DNA from: an uncultured bacterium
Lineage (GTDB): Bacteria; Bacillota; Clostridia; Lachnospirales; Lachnospiraceae
Direction of reading: 5' to 3'
Length of the DNA: 46,305 nucleotides
Assembly: GCA_905215405.1 (NCBI GenBank)
Contig: CAJMQE010000022.1
Span: 1 to 46,305, forward strand
In this document: positions 17,115 through 24,770 of the stretch, piece by piece
How the letters are laid out: every line of letters begins with the position of its first letter
Numbering within the stretch: the first letter of the stretch is position 1
Position numbers and translations under genes: made by a program
Notes under the pieces: model-generated
Told to the model about the DNA's origin: nothing
Databases searched by the model: none
Seen by the model: the letters and a program-made list of their open reading frames with translations, nothing else

Positions 17115-18386
17115 ATGGCAGGTAGAAATATAGACGAAAAGTTAAGATGTTCATTTTGTAACAAGACACAGGACCAGGTAAAAAAACTGATTGCAGGACC
17201 TAACGGAGTATATATTTGTGATGAGTGCGTATCTGTGTGTGGAGAGATTCTCGACGAAGAATTTGAAAATGAAGATGATCAAAATGAAAACAATGGCCTT
17301 GATATCAATCTTTTAAAACCAATGCAGATCAAAGAATTCCTTGATCAGTATGTAATTGGTCAGGATGAAGCCAAGAAAGTACTGGCAGTATCTGTTTACA
17401 ATCATTATAAAAGAGTTTTATCAGGCAAGGATATAGATGTAGAATTACAGAAAAGTAATATTTTAATGCTTGGACCAACTGGTTCTGGTAAGACGTTTCT
17501 TGCACAGACACTTGCAAAGCTTCTGAATGTACCATTTGCAATCGCAGATGCAACGACATTGACAGAAGCAGGTTATGTTGGTGAAGATGTTGAGAACATT
17601 CTGCTGAAACTGATTCAGGCATCTGATTATGATATCAACAAAGCACAGTTTGGTATTATTTATGTCGATGAAATCGATAAGATCACAAAGAAATCAGAAA
17701 ATGTATCTATAACAAGGGATGTTTCCGGTGAAGGCGTACAGCAGGCACTGCTTAAGATCCTGGAAGGTACAGTTGCTTCAGTTCCACCACAGGGTGGCAG
17801 AAAACATCCACAGCAGGAACTGATTCAGATCGATACTACAAATATCCTTTTCATCTGTGGTGGCGCATTTGATGGTCTGGAAAAGATCATTGAAACAAGA
17901 ATGGATCAGAAATCTATCGGATTTAATGCAGAAATCGCAGAAAAGAGAGAAGAAAATGTAGGAGAACTTTTCCATAAAGTACTTCCACAGGATCTGATCA
18001 AATTTGGTCTGATTCCAGAGTTCGTTGGCCGTGTTCCAGTTACAGTATCCCTTGATCTGCTGGATGAGGAAGCACTGGTTAAGATTCTGACAGAACCAAG
18101 AAATGCAATTGTAAAACAGTACAAGAAACTGTTTGAACTGGATGAGGTAAATCTTGAATTTACAGAAGACGCAATCAGAGCAATCGCTCAGAAGAGTTTC
18201 AAGAGAAAGACAGGAGCCAGAGGACTTCGTTCTATCATGGAAGCAATTATGATGGATGTTATGTACACAATTCCTTCTGATGACACAATTTCAAAATGTC
18301 TGATCACAAAGGAATCGGTCGAAGGATCTGGAAAACCAAAACTTGAATACAGAAGTGAGCCGTTGATTGAAAAGAAAGCGGAATAA
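17115..18386 (+). CDS. clpX: Clp protease ATP-binding unfoldase ClpX
   Basis: This 423-residue AAA+ unfoldase feeds substrates to ClpP. The N-terminal zinc-binding domain has Cys12, Cys15, Cys35 and Cys38. Walker A is GPTGSGKT (120-127) and Walker B is IIYVDEIDK. The ClpP-contact IGF-type loop is expected in the FDGLEKIIETRMDQKSIGF segment, and the sensor-2 motif GARGLRS is present. AGGAGA lies 9 bases before the ATG. It is separated from clpP by 116 bases containing two hairpins. Confidence 0.98.
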   Translation: MAGRNIDEKLRCSFCNKTQDQVKKLIAGPNGVYICDECVSVCGEILDEEFENEDDQNENNGLDINLLKPMQIKEFLDQYVIGQDEAKKVLAVSVYNHYKRVLSGKDIDVELQKSNILMLGPTGSGKTFLAQTLAKLLNVPFAIADATTLTEAGYVGEDVENILLKLIQASDYDINKAQFGIIYVDEIDKITKKSENVSITRDVSGEGVQQALLKILEGTVASVPPQGGRKHPQQELIQIDTTNILFICGGAFDGLEKIIETRMDQKSIGFNAEIAEKREENVGELFHKVLPQDLIKFGLIPEFVGRVPVTVSLDLLDEEALVKILTEPRNAIVKQYKKLFELDEVNLEFTEDAIRAIAQKSFKRKTGARGLRSIMEAIMMDVMYTIPSDDTISKCLITKESVEGSGKPKLEYRSEPLIEKKAE

Positions 18387-18409
18387 TAGATCAATACTCT
18401 AATATATGT

Positions 18410-18449
18410 AAAGTTCAGGAAATCTTAGCAATGAGGTTTCCTGAACTTT
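18410..18449 (+). other. Perfect intercistronic hairpin between clpX and lon
   Basis: AAAGTTCAGGAAA (18410-18422) pairs over 13 bases with TTTCCTGAACTTT (18437-18449). No T-run follows, so it is more likely an mRNA processing or stability element than a terminator. A short direct repeat, TATGGAACTT, follows twice before lon. Confidence 0.6.
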
Positions 18450-18501
18450 GCATTATGGAACTTTTTAATATGGAACTTAGTGATTATAAAGCAGGTGACA
18501 G

Positions 18502-20889
18502 ATGAATATACAGAATTTAAAATTACCAATGATCGCCATGAGAGGAATGGCAGTTCTTCCAGGTATGATGATCAATTTTGATATTAGCAGAAAGAAATCT
18601 GTAAATGCTGTTGAAACCGCAATGGCTGATGATCAGAGAGTCTTTCTGGTCGCACAGAAAGATCCTGAAGTTGCAGACCCTGGATTTAAAGATATTTATC
18701 ACACAGGTACAATTTCAGTGATCAAACAGGTAATGAAACTGCCAAATGGAATATTGAGAGTCATGGTGGAAGGTGAGAAGAAAGCTTCTCTTAATGACGT
18801 TACAATAGAGACAGAAAATGAAAAAGAAATGCTACTGGCAGATGTTACAGTGGCAGAGGAAAATCAGGAAGATGAGATCGATGATGCAATTGCAGAGGCA
18901 ATGGTGCGTAATATCAGAGATCTGCTTCGTTTTTATGCAATAGCCAATCCGAAAATGAGCAAAGATATTATAAAACAGCTTTTACGGATCGATGATATTC
19001 AGGAATTGCTCAACAAGACAGCAATTGATCTGCCGATGGAATATGAAAAACGCCAGGGCATTCTGGAGTTGGATCATTTACAGGACAGGTTCAATGAAGT
19101 TACAAAAATCATAGCGCAGGAAACAGAGATATTAAGAATTAAAGAAGAGCTTGCACTGAAGGTTAAGGCAAAAGTGGACAAGAACCAGCGGGAATATGTA
19201 ATGCGGGAACAGTTAAAAGTTCTGCATGACGAACTCGATGGAGAAGACACGGATGATACGGATGAATATCTGGCTGCAGTGAAAAAACTGAAGGCATCCA
19301 AAGAAGTGAAAGACAGAATTACAAAAGAAATCAAACGTTATAAAACACTTTCAGGAAGTTCTTCGGAGGCAAGCGTCTCACGTGGCTATATAGAGACTTT
19401 ACTTGACCTGCCATGGAATAAGTCATCGAAAGATAATAATGACATTACAGAGGCACAGAAGGTGCTTGATCAAGAGCATTATGGCTTGGAAAAAGTCAAA
19501 GAAAGAATCCTTGAGTCACTGGCAGTCAGAACAGTGGCTAAAAAAGGAGATGCACCAATCATATGTCTGGTTGGCCCACCTGGAACCGGCAAAACATCAA
19601 TCGCACGTTCGATTGCGAAGGCGCTGAATAAAAAATATGTTAGAATCTGCCTTGGTGGTGTCAGAGATGAAGCTGAGATCCGTGGTCACAGAAAGACCTA
19701 TGTTGGCGCAATGCCAGGAAGAATCATAGAAGGAATCAGACAGGCTGGAGTGAAAAATCCGCTGATGCTTTTGGACGAACTGGATAAGATCAGCAGTGAT
19801 TATAAGGGAGATACCGCGTCAGCACTGCTGGAAGTTCTTGACGGTGAGCAGAATGCCCATTTCAGGGATCATTACGTGGAACTGCCTACCGATCTGTCCG
19901 ATGTCCTTTTTATTGCAACAGCAAATGATCTTAGCACAGTCAGCCGTCCACTTCTTGATCGTATGGAAATTATCGAAGTCAACAGTTATACACAGAACGA
20001 GAAATTACATATTGCCAGAGAACATCTGGTAGCTAAACAGATGGAAAAATGTGCACTGCCAGAGGAAAGTGTCACCTTTTCTGACAAAGCTCTGAATGCA
20101 ATTATTGAAGGCTATACAAGAGAAGCAGGTGTCAGAACACTGGAGAGAATGATCGGCTCTGTATGCAGAAAAATCGTTAGGGAACGATTGACGAATAAAA
20201 CTGCACAGACAGCTGAAAAGTCCCGTAGTACAACTGGAAAGACGAAGAAAACAGCCGCAGTCAAAATAACGGAAAAAAATCTGGAAACATACCTTGGAAA
20301 GAGAAAATATTTCAGGGATGAAGCGAATAAAGAAGATGATATTGGAATCGTTCGCGGTCTTGCCTGGACAAGTGTCGGTGGAGATACACTACAGATCGAA
20401 GTCAATACAATGCCTGGTAAAGGGGAATTGAAACTGACTGGTCGTATGGGGGATGTTATGAAAGAATCCGCTCAGATCGCGCTTAGTTACGTTCGTTCTA
20501 TTGCGACAGATAACTATCAGGTAGCAGAAGATTATTTTGAAAAGCATGCAATTCACCTGCATATTCCGGAAGGAGCTGTTCCAAAAGACGGGCCATCCGC
20601 AGGTATAACAATGGCAACAGCGATTCTGTCTGCAGTAGCAAAGATACCGGTCAAAGCAAGTGTGGCAATGACTGGTGAGATCACACTTCGTGGAAAAGTG
20701 CTGCCAATTGGTGGACTCAAAGAAAAGATGCTTGCAGCAAAAACTGCAGGAATCAAAATGGTACTGGTTCCAGATCAGAATAGAAAAGATGTGGAAGAAT
20801 TTTCAGATGAGATCACGAAAGGTATAAAAGTAGTTTATTTGAAAACAATGGATGATGTAGTCAAACATGCATTCGCAAAAACGGAATAA
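18502..20889 (+). CDS. lon: ATP-dependent protease Lon
   Basis: This 795-residue LonA-type protease is of full length. The N-terminal substrate-binding domain (~8-200) is followed by a coiled region, the AAA+ module with Walker A GPPGTGKT (358-365) and LLDELDK, and the S16 peptidase domain. The catalytic Ser699 lies in PKDGPSAG and the Lys near 740 in GGLKEK. A Lys/Thr/Ser-rich insert (TAEKSRSTTGKTKKTAA) sits between the AAA+ and protease parts, longer than in Bacillus. GCAGGTGA precedes the ATG. It degrades damaged and regulatory proteins in the cytoplasm. Confidence 0.97.
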   Translation: MNIQNLKLPMIAMRGMAVLPGMMINFDISRKKSVNAVETAMADDQRVFLVAQKDPEVADPGFKDIYHTGTISVIKQVMKLPNGILRVMVEGEKKASLNDVTIETENEKEMLLADVTVAEENQEDEIDDAIAEAMVRNIRDLLRFYAIANPKMSKDIIKQLLRIDDIQELLNKTAIDLPMEYEKRQGILELDHLQDRFNEVTKIIAQETEILRIKEELALKVKAKVDKNQREYVMREQLKVLHDELDGEDTDDTDEYLAAVKKLKASKEVKDRITKEIKRYKTLSGSSSEASVSRGYIETLLDLPWNKSSKDNNDITEAQKVLDQEHYGLEKVKERILESLAVRTVAKKGDAPIICLVGPPGTGKTSIARSIAKALNKKYVRICLGGVRDEAEIRGHRKTYVGAMPGRIIEGIRQAGVKNPLMLLDELDKISSDYKGDTASALLEVLDGEQNAHFRDHYVELPTDLSDVLFIATANDLSTVSRPLLDRMEIIEVNSYTQNEKLHIAREHLVAKQMEKCALPEESVTFSDKALNAIIEGYTREAGVRTLERMIGSVCRKIVRERLTNKTAQTAEKSRSTTGKTKKTAAVKITEKNLETYLGKRKYFRDEANKEDDIGIVRGLAWTSVGGDTLQIEVNTMPGKGELKLTGRMGDVMKESAQIALSYVRSIATDNYQVAEDYFEKHAIHLHIPEGAVPKDGPSAGITMATAILSAVAKIPVKASVAMTGEITLRGKVLPIGGLKEKMLAAKTAGIKMVLVPDQNRKDVEEFSDEITKGIKVVYLKTMDDVVKHAFAKTE

Positions 20890-20903
20890 CACAGATGAAT
20901 GAA

Positions 20904-20930
20904 ATCTGGCAGCACAAAAAGTTGCCAGAT
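20904..20930 (+). other. Hairpin directly before the engB ribosome-binding site
   Basis: ATCTGGCA (20904-20911) pairs perfectly with TGCCAGAT (20923-20930) around an A-rich loop. The GGAGG of engB starts 5 bases later, so the hairpin may protect the 5' end of a processed transcript or tune translation. No T-run follows. Confidence 0.5.
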
Positions 20931-20946
20931 CAATGGAGGAAATAAA

Positions 20947-21579
20947 GTGGTAATAAAAAAGGTGGATTTGGAAATTGTTATGGGTATTACGAGCAAGGTG
21001 CCTGAAACAGATATGCCTGAAATCGCATTTGCCGGAAAATCAAATGTAGGAAAGTCGTCCCTGATCAATGCACTGATGCGTAGAAAATCATATGCCAGAA
21101 CATCTGCGCAACCTGGTAAAACACAGACGATTAACTTTTATAACATCAACGATGTGATGTATCTGGTGGATCTCCCCGGATATGGATATGCAAGGGCAAA
21201 TGAAGAAGTAAAAGCAAAATGGGGAAAGATGATTGAAAAATATCTTCATACATCAAAACAGCTGCGTCAGGTCTTTCTTTTGATCGACATCAGACATGAT
21301 CCGTCAGCTAACGATAAACTGATGTATGACTGGATTATTTCAAATGGATACCGTCCTGTTATTATTGCAACAAAACTGGATAAAATTAAGAGAAGTCAGA
21401 TTCAGAAGCAGATCAAGGCAGTCAGAACAGGTCTTGGACTGGAAAAAGATGATATTCTGATTCCATTTTCATCGGAGACAAAACAGGGTCTTGAAGAACT
21501 GTGGGAAGCTGTGGAATTCTATTTAAATGATGGAGAAGAAACGGCTACAGAGTCTGGTGATAGATCAGGTGAAGCATAA
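20947..21579 (+). CDS. engB: Ribosome biogenesis GTPase EngB/YsxC
   Basis: The GTG at 20947 is chosen because GGAGG lies 7 bases upstream and because it yields the normal family N-terminus; an ATG at 20899 would place the hairpin and binding site inside the gene. The 210 residues hold G1 GKSNVGKSS, the switch region ending in PGKTQTINFY, G3 DLPGYGYA and G4 TKLDK. EngB assists 50S subunit maturation. It closes the tig-clp-lon cluster, as in Bacillus (lonA-ysxC), and ends at a strong terminator. The C-terminal tail is short and acidic. Confidence 0.95.
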   Translation: MVIKKVDLEIVMGITSKVPETDMPEIAFAGKSNVGKSSLINALMRRKSYARTSAQPGKTQTINFYNINDVMYLVDLPGYGYARANEEVKAKWGKMIEKYLHTSKQLRQVFLLIDIRHDPSANDKLMYDWIISNGYRPVIIATKLDKIKRSQIQKQIKAVRTGLGLEKDDILIPFSSETKQGLEELWEAVEFYLNDGEETATESGDRSGEA

Positions 21580-21613
21580 AAGAGTAGAATAATCTAGAAC
21601 TTATAAAATAAAG

Positions 21614-21670
21614 AAACAGAGACCAGATAGAAAACGGTAATCGGCGTCATTCTATCTGGTCTCTGTTTTT
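21614..21670. terminator. Strong bidirectional terminator
   Basis: A perfect 19-base stem (21614-21632 with 21650-21668, containing CAGAGACCAGATAGAA) is flanked by A and T runs. It ends the engB transcript on plus and the malic enzyme-DUF4364 run on minus. Confidence 0.9.
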
Positions 21671-21692
21671 ATAATATAAAAATGATTTTCTG

Positions 21693-22208
21693 TTACATTA
21701 ATTTTTTCATGATGAATTCATAAATTTCCTGGCTGGCTTCTTTCCATTTTGAACACATTGCATCAGCCTGTTCTTCCAGTGGAACTGAGAGATTCAGCTC
21801 GATCAGTGTGGAGTCGCCTTCACGTACCTGACAATGAACAATATAGTCCATCGAAGTTGAACGATAGTAGTCAGAAGTGGTATCGACCTGAGATTTCAGA
21901 TCGTATTTATTTTCTTTCAGATACTGGGAAATCTCTTCTTTGATTGCTGTTGAAATTCTGTTTTCAAAAAATGAAATTGTCTCAGCTCCCTCTTTTGTTA
22001 ATTTATACTGGGTTGTATTGTGATAGGACACCAGCTGGATAAAATTATCCTGGGTAAGTTCGTTGATGGATTCCTGTAATGTGAAGTAAGTTGTGTAGCC
22101 TTTTTCAAGCATAAAATCTGAAATCTGACTGTTTGTTAAAGGAAAATTCACTTTACTCAGCATGTATAGAACCATAAGTTTGTATAAAGTTGTTACATCA
22201 CCTGTCAT
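21693..22208 (-). CDS. DUF4364 family winged-helix protein
   Basis: This 171-residue protein matches DUF4364 as known from Clostridia: an N-terminal winged-helix-like part (LYKLMVLYMLSKVNFPLTNSQISDFML, then YKLTKEGAETISFF) and a C-terminal alpha-beta part with LIELNLSVPLEEQADAMCSKWKE. The ATG at 22208 has GGAGG 5 bases upstream; an upstream TTG at 22226 would overlap it. It is likely a small DNA-binding regulator, but targets are unknown. It is the last gene of the minus-strand run with the radical SAM and malic enzyme genes. Confidence 0.8.
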   Translation of the reverse strand: MTGDVTTLYKLMVLYMLSKVNFPLTNSQISDFMLEKGYTTYFTLQESINELTQDNFIQLVSYHNTTQYKLTKEGAETISFFENRISTAIKEEISQYLKENKYDLKSQVDTTSDYYRSTSMDYIVHCQVREGDSTLIELNLSVPLEEQADAMCSKWKEASQEIYEFIMKKLM

Positions 22209-22264
22209 ATTGTCCTCCATTTCCAAGACGGCGTAAGTCGTTAGTGATTCCTAATCAGTTTTGG

Positions 22265-23203
22265 TTAGTATAACACAGAATCGTTGCGTTGTCTCTGATA
22301 TTGTTTACCCTGAATGATATCGTTTTCTTTGAAATAGTGATTTGTAGAATTCAGAACATTTCTTTTATTGGCGCTCCAAAGTGGAGCAATCAGTTTGTCT
22401 TTTGGCCCGTCTCCGGTAATTCTGTGAATGACCATGTCGGGTGGCAGCATTTCAAGAATATTTCCAAGAATCTGTATATAAGTGTCCATGTCAAGTGCCT
22501 GGAACAAATGGTTGTTATAGTCAGTAGCAAGATCGGTACCCTGCAAAATGTGCAGGAGCTGCAATTTAATGCCCTGAATATCCGCTCTGGCAAGGTAGGC
22601 GGCTGTTGCATACATGTCAGCTGCGCTTTCCCCAGGAAGCCCCAAAATCATATGGACAATTGTTTCAATGCCATGGGTACGGAGTTTGTGTACTCCTTCT
22701 TCAAATACTGGCAGAGAATAACCCCGCCGTATGTATCTGGCTGTGGATTCATGAATTGTCTGTAAGCCAAGTTCGACCCACACAGGTTTGATCTTGTTCA
22801 GGGAAGCGAGCAGTTCAATGATTTCATCCCCAAGACAATCGGGTCTTGTCGCAATAGAAAGACAGACGATGTCGGGATGTTGAATTGCTTCAGTAAAAAT
22901 CTTTCTCAGATAGTCCACGGGTGCATAGGTATTGGTAAAAGCCTGAAAATAGGCAATGTAGGAATTTCCCTTGTATTTTCCTTCGACCAGCTTTTTCCCG
23001 TGTTCGATCTGATCAGTAACTGACTCGCGTCGATTACCTGCAAAATCTCCTGAACCACCGGCACTACAGAAAATGCAGCCCCGTGTGTCCAGGTGGCCAT
23101 CGCGGTTGGGACATGTCATGCCGCCATCGAGTGCCAGTTTATATACTTTTGTACCAAATTTGTCTTTTAAATATTCATTTAATGAATAAAAATATGGGAG
23201 CAT
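22265..23203 (-). CDS. TIGR01212 (YhcC-like) radical SAM protein
   Basis: This 312-residue protein has the cluster motif C31-x11-C43-x2-C46 inside TCPNRDG...GCIFCSAGGSGDF, which is diagnostic of the TIGR01212 family. Further family blocks are AYFQAFTNTYAP, CLSIATRPDCL, WVELGLQT and HMILGLPGE. It should cleave S-adenosylmethionine; the substrate is unestablished. It lies 24 bases after malic enzyme and 56 bases before the DUF4364 gene, so co-transcription is likely. Its ribosome-binding site is weak, which may reflect translational coupling. Confidence 0.9.
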   Translation of the reverse strand: MLPYFYSLNEYLKDKFGTKVYKLALDGGMTCPNRDGHLDTRGCIFCSAGGSGDFAGNRRESVTDQIEHGKKLVEGKYKGNSYIAYFQAFTNTYAPVDYLRKIFTEAIQHPDIVCLSIATRPDCLGDEIIELLASLNKIKPVWVELGLQTIHESTARYIRRGYSLPVFEEGVHKLRTHGIETIVHMILGLPGESAADMYATAAYLARADIQGIKLQLLHILQGTDLATDYNNHLFQALDMDTYIQILGNILEMLPPDMVIHRITGDGPKDKLIAPLWSANKRNVLNSTNHYFKENDIIQGKQYQRQRNDSVLY

Positions 23204-23227
23204 AAATTTTTCCGTTTCTTTACTTAA

Positions 23228-24379
23228 TTACTTAATGTGGTCTTTGACGGCCTTACTTACAACGTCAGCAACCCGTGGGTCAAATGCTTCTGGCAGTATG
23301 TTGACATCACTAACTTCGTCATCAGGTACCAGATTTGCAATTGCGAGTGCAGCTGCAAGCTTCATTTCTTCAGTGATCTGTGTTGCTCGTCCTTCCAGCG
23401 CACCTTTAAAGATACCAGGGAAAGCAATTACGTTGTTGACCTGATTTGGAAAATCGCTGCGTCCGGTTCCGACAACGCGTGCACCGGCAGCTTTTGCAAC
23501 ATCTGGCATAATTTCAGGAACTGGATTGGCCATTGCAAAGAGAATAGCATCTTTGTTCATGCTCTGTACCATTTCCGCAGATACGATATTTGGAGCAGAT
23601 ACTCCAACAAAGATATCGGCACCTTTTAAAGCATCAGCAAGGGATCCTGTTGCATGGGAAAGATTTGTGACTTCCATCATGGATTCCTGCATCCAGTTCA
23701 GTCCTTCACTGCCTTTTGCAAGAATACCTGTTTTGTCGCACATTGTAATATTTTTAAATCCATATGTTAAAAGAAGTTTTGTGATTGCAATGCCAGCAGA
23801 ACCAGCGCCATTTACGACAACTCTGCAATCTTCTTTCTTTTTACCAGTTACCTTCAGACCATTGATGATGCCGGCGAGAACGACGATGGCTGTTCCATGC
23901 TGATCATCATGAAATACTGGAATATCAAGAAGTTCTTTCAGTCTGGATTCAATCTCAAAGCATCTTGGTGCTGAGATATCTTCCAGGTTGATACCACCAA
24001 ATGCGGGTGCGATATTTACAACGGTTTTAATGATTTCCTCAGTATCCTGTGTGTCAAGACAAATAGGAACTGCATTTACATTACCGAATTCTTTGAAAAG
24101 AACCGCTTTTCCTTCCATAACAGGCATTGCTGCATGGGCACCGATATTACCAAGACCCAGTACAGCGCTTCCGTCAGATACGACTGCGACAGTATTTGCT
24201 TTGATCGTATATTTGTAAGCTGCTGATTTGTCTTTTGCAATCACTTTGCATGGCTCAGCAACACCAGGGGTATAAGCAAGGGCAAGATCTTCTCTTGTCT
24301 TGATGCTGCATTTGGAAGCAGTCTCTAATTTCCCGTTCCATTCTTCGTGTAATTTTAGCGCTTTTTCATTAATTGTCAT
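23228..24379 (-). CDS. NAD(P)-dependent malic enzyme
   Basis: This 383-residue enzyme converts malate to pyruvate and CO2 and is of the short bacterial type. The N-terminal malic domain has YTPGVAEPC, KANTVAVVSDGSAVLGLGNIG, VMEGKAVLFK, PAFGGINLEDI and PVFHDDQHGTAIV. The Rossmann nucleotide site is VVNGAGSAGIAI, and the C-terminus has ANPVPEIMP and TGRSDFPNQVNN. No phosphotransacetylase-like extension is present. It provides a malate-to-pyruvate branch in fermentation. It is divergent from rho and heads the run to the DUF4364 gene. Confidence 0.95.
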   Translation of the reverse strand: MTINEKALKLHEEWNGKLETASKCSIKTREDLALAYTPGVAEPCKVIAKDKSAAYKYTIKANTVAVVSDGSAVLGLGNIGAHAAMPVMEGKAVLFKEFGNVNAVPICLDTQDTEEIIKTVVNIAPAFGGINLEDISAPRCFEIESRLKELLDIPVFHDDQHGTAIVVLAGIINGLKVTGKKKEDCRVVVNGAGSAGIAITKLLLTYGFKNITMCDKTGILAKGSEGLNWMQESMMEVTNLSHATGSLADALKGADIFVGVSAPNIVSAEMVQSMNKDAILFAMANPVPEIMPDVAKAAGARVVGTGRSDFPNQVNNVIAFPGIFKGALEGRATQITEEMKLAAALAIANLVPDDEVSDVNILPEAFDPRVADVVSKAVKDHIK

Positions 24380-24770
24380 TGTAAATTACCAAACCTTTCT
24401 TTTATTATTCGTAAAAAATATGTTTTCATAATTATAAGACTTAAAAAGCAATCATATAAGGTTAAAAACAATACTAATAAAAATAATACCACAGACTAGG
24501 AAAGCAGGCAACAGATTTCAGGGGAGAATCCCATGAATACTGGTAAATGAGCCATTTATAATTTGTACTTTATTTTTTGAAATAATTGGAGTATACTATA
24601 TGTGTTACAACATATTGAAACTATATTTAAGAAATTCTATTAACCATTGGTTCTATGGTCGAATCCCAATTTTGAACGAATATCTGAATAAATATTTTTT
24701 AGGGGCTACATTTATTGTACAAGTGTATTCCATAAAATAATGGTGATCTCATCCGAAGGAGAAGGCGTTT
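24380..24770. promoter_or_regulatory. 391-bp divergent region between malic enzyme and rho
   Basis: On minus, TATAAT (24431-24436) with a weak TTATAT box 17 bases upstream is a plausible malic enzyme promoter. On plus, TATACT near 24593 with an AT-rich upstream region may be the rho promoter, leaving a rho leader of roughly 170 bases. That leader holds small AT-rich inverted repeats (AACC-ATT-GGTT, and AATAT/ATATT followed by T residues) that could attenuate rho, whose expression is often self-controlled. No gene was seen. Confidence 0.4.
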
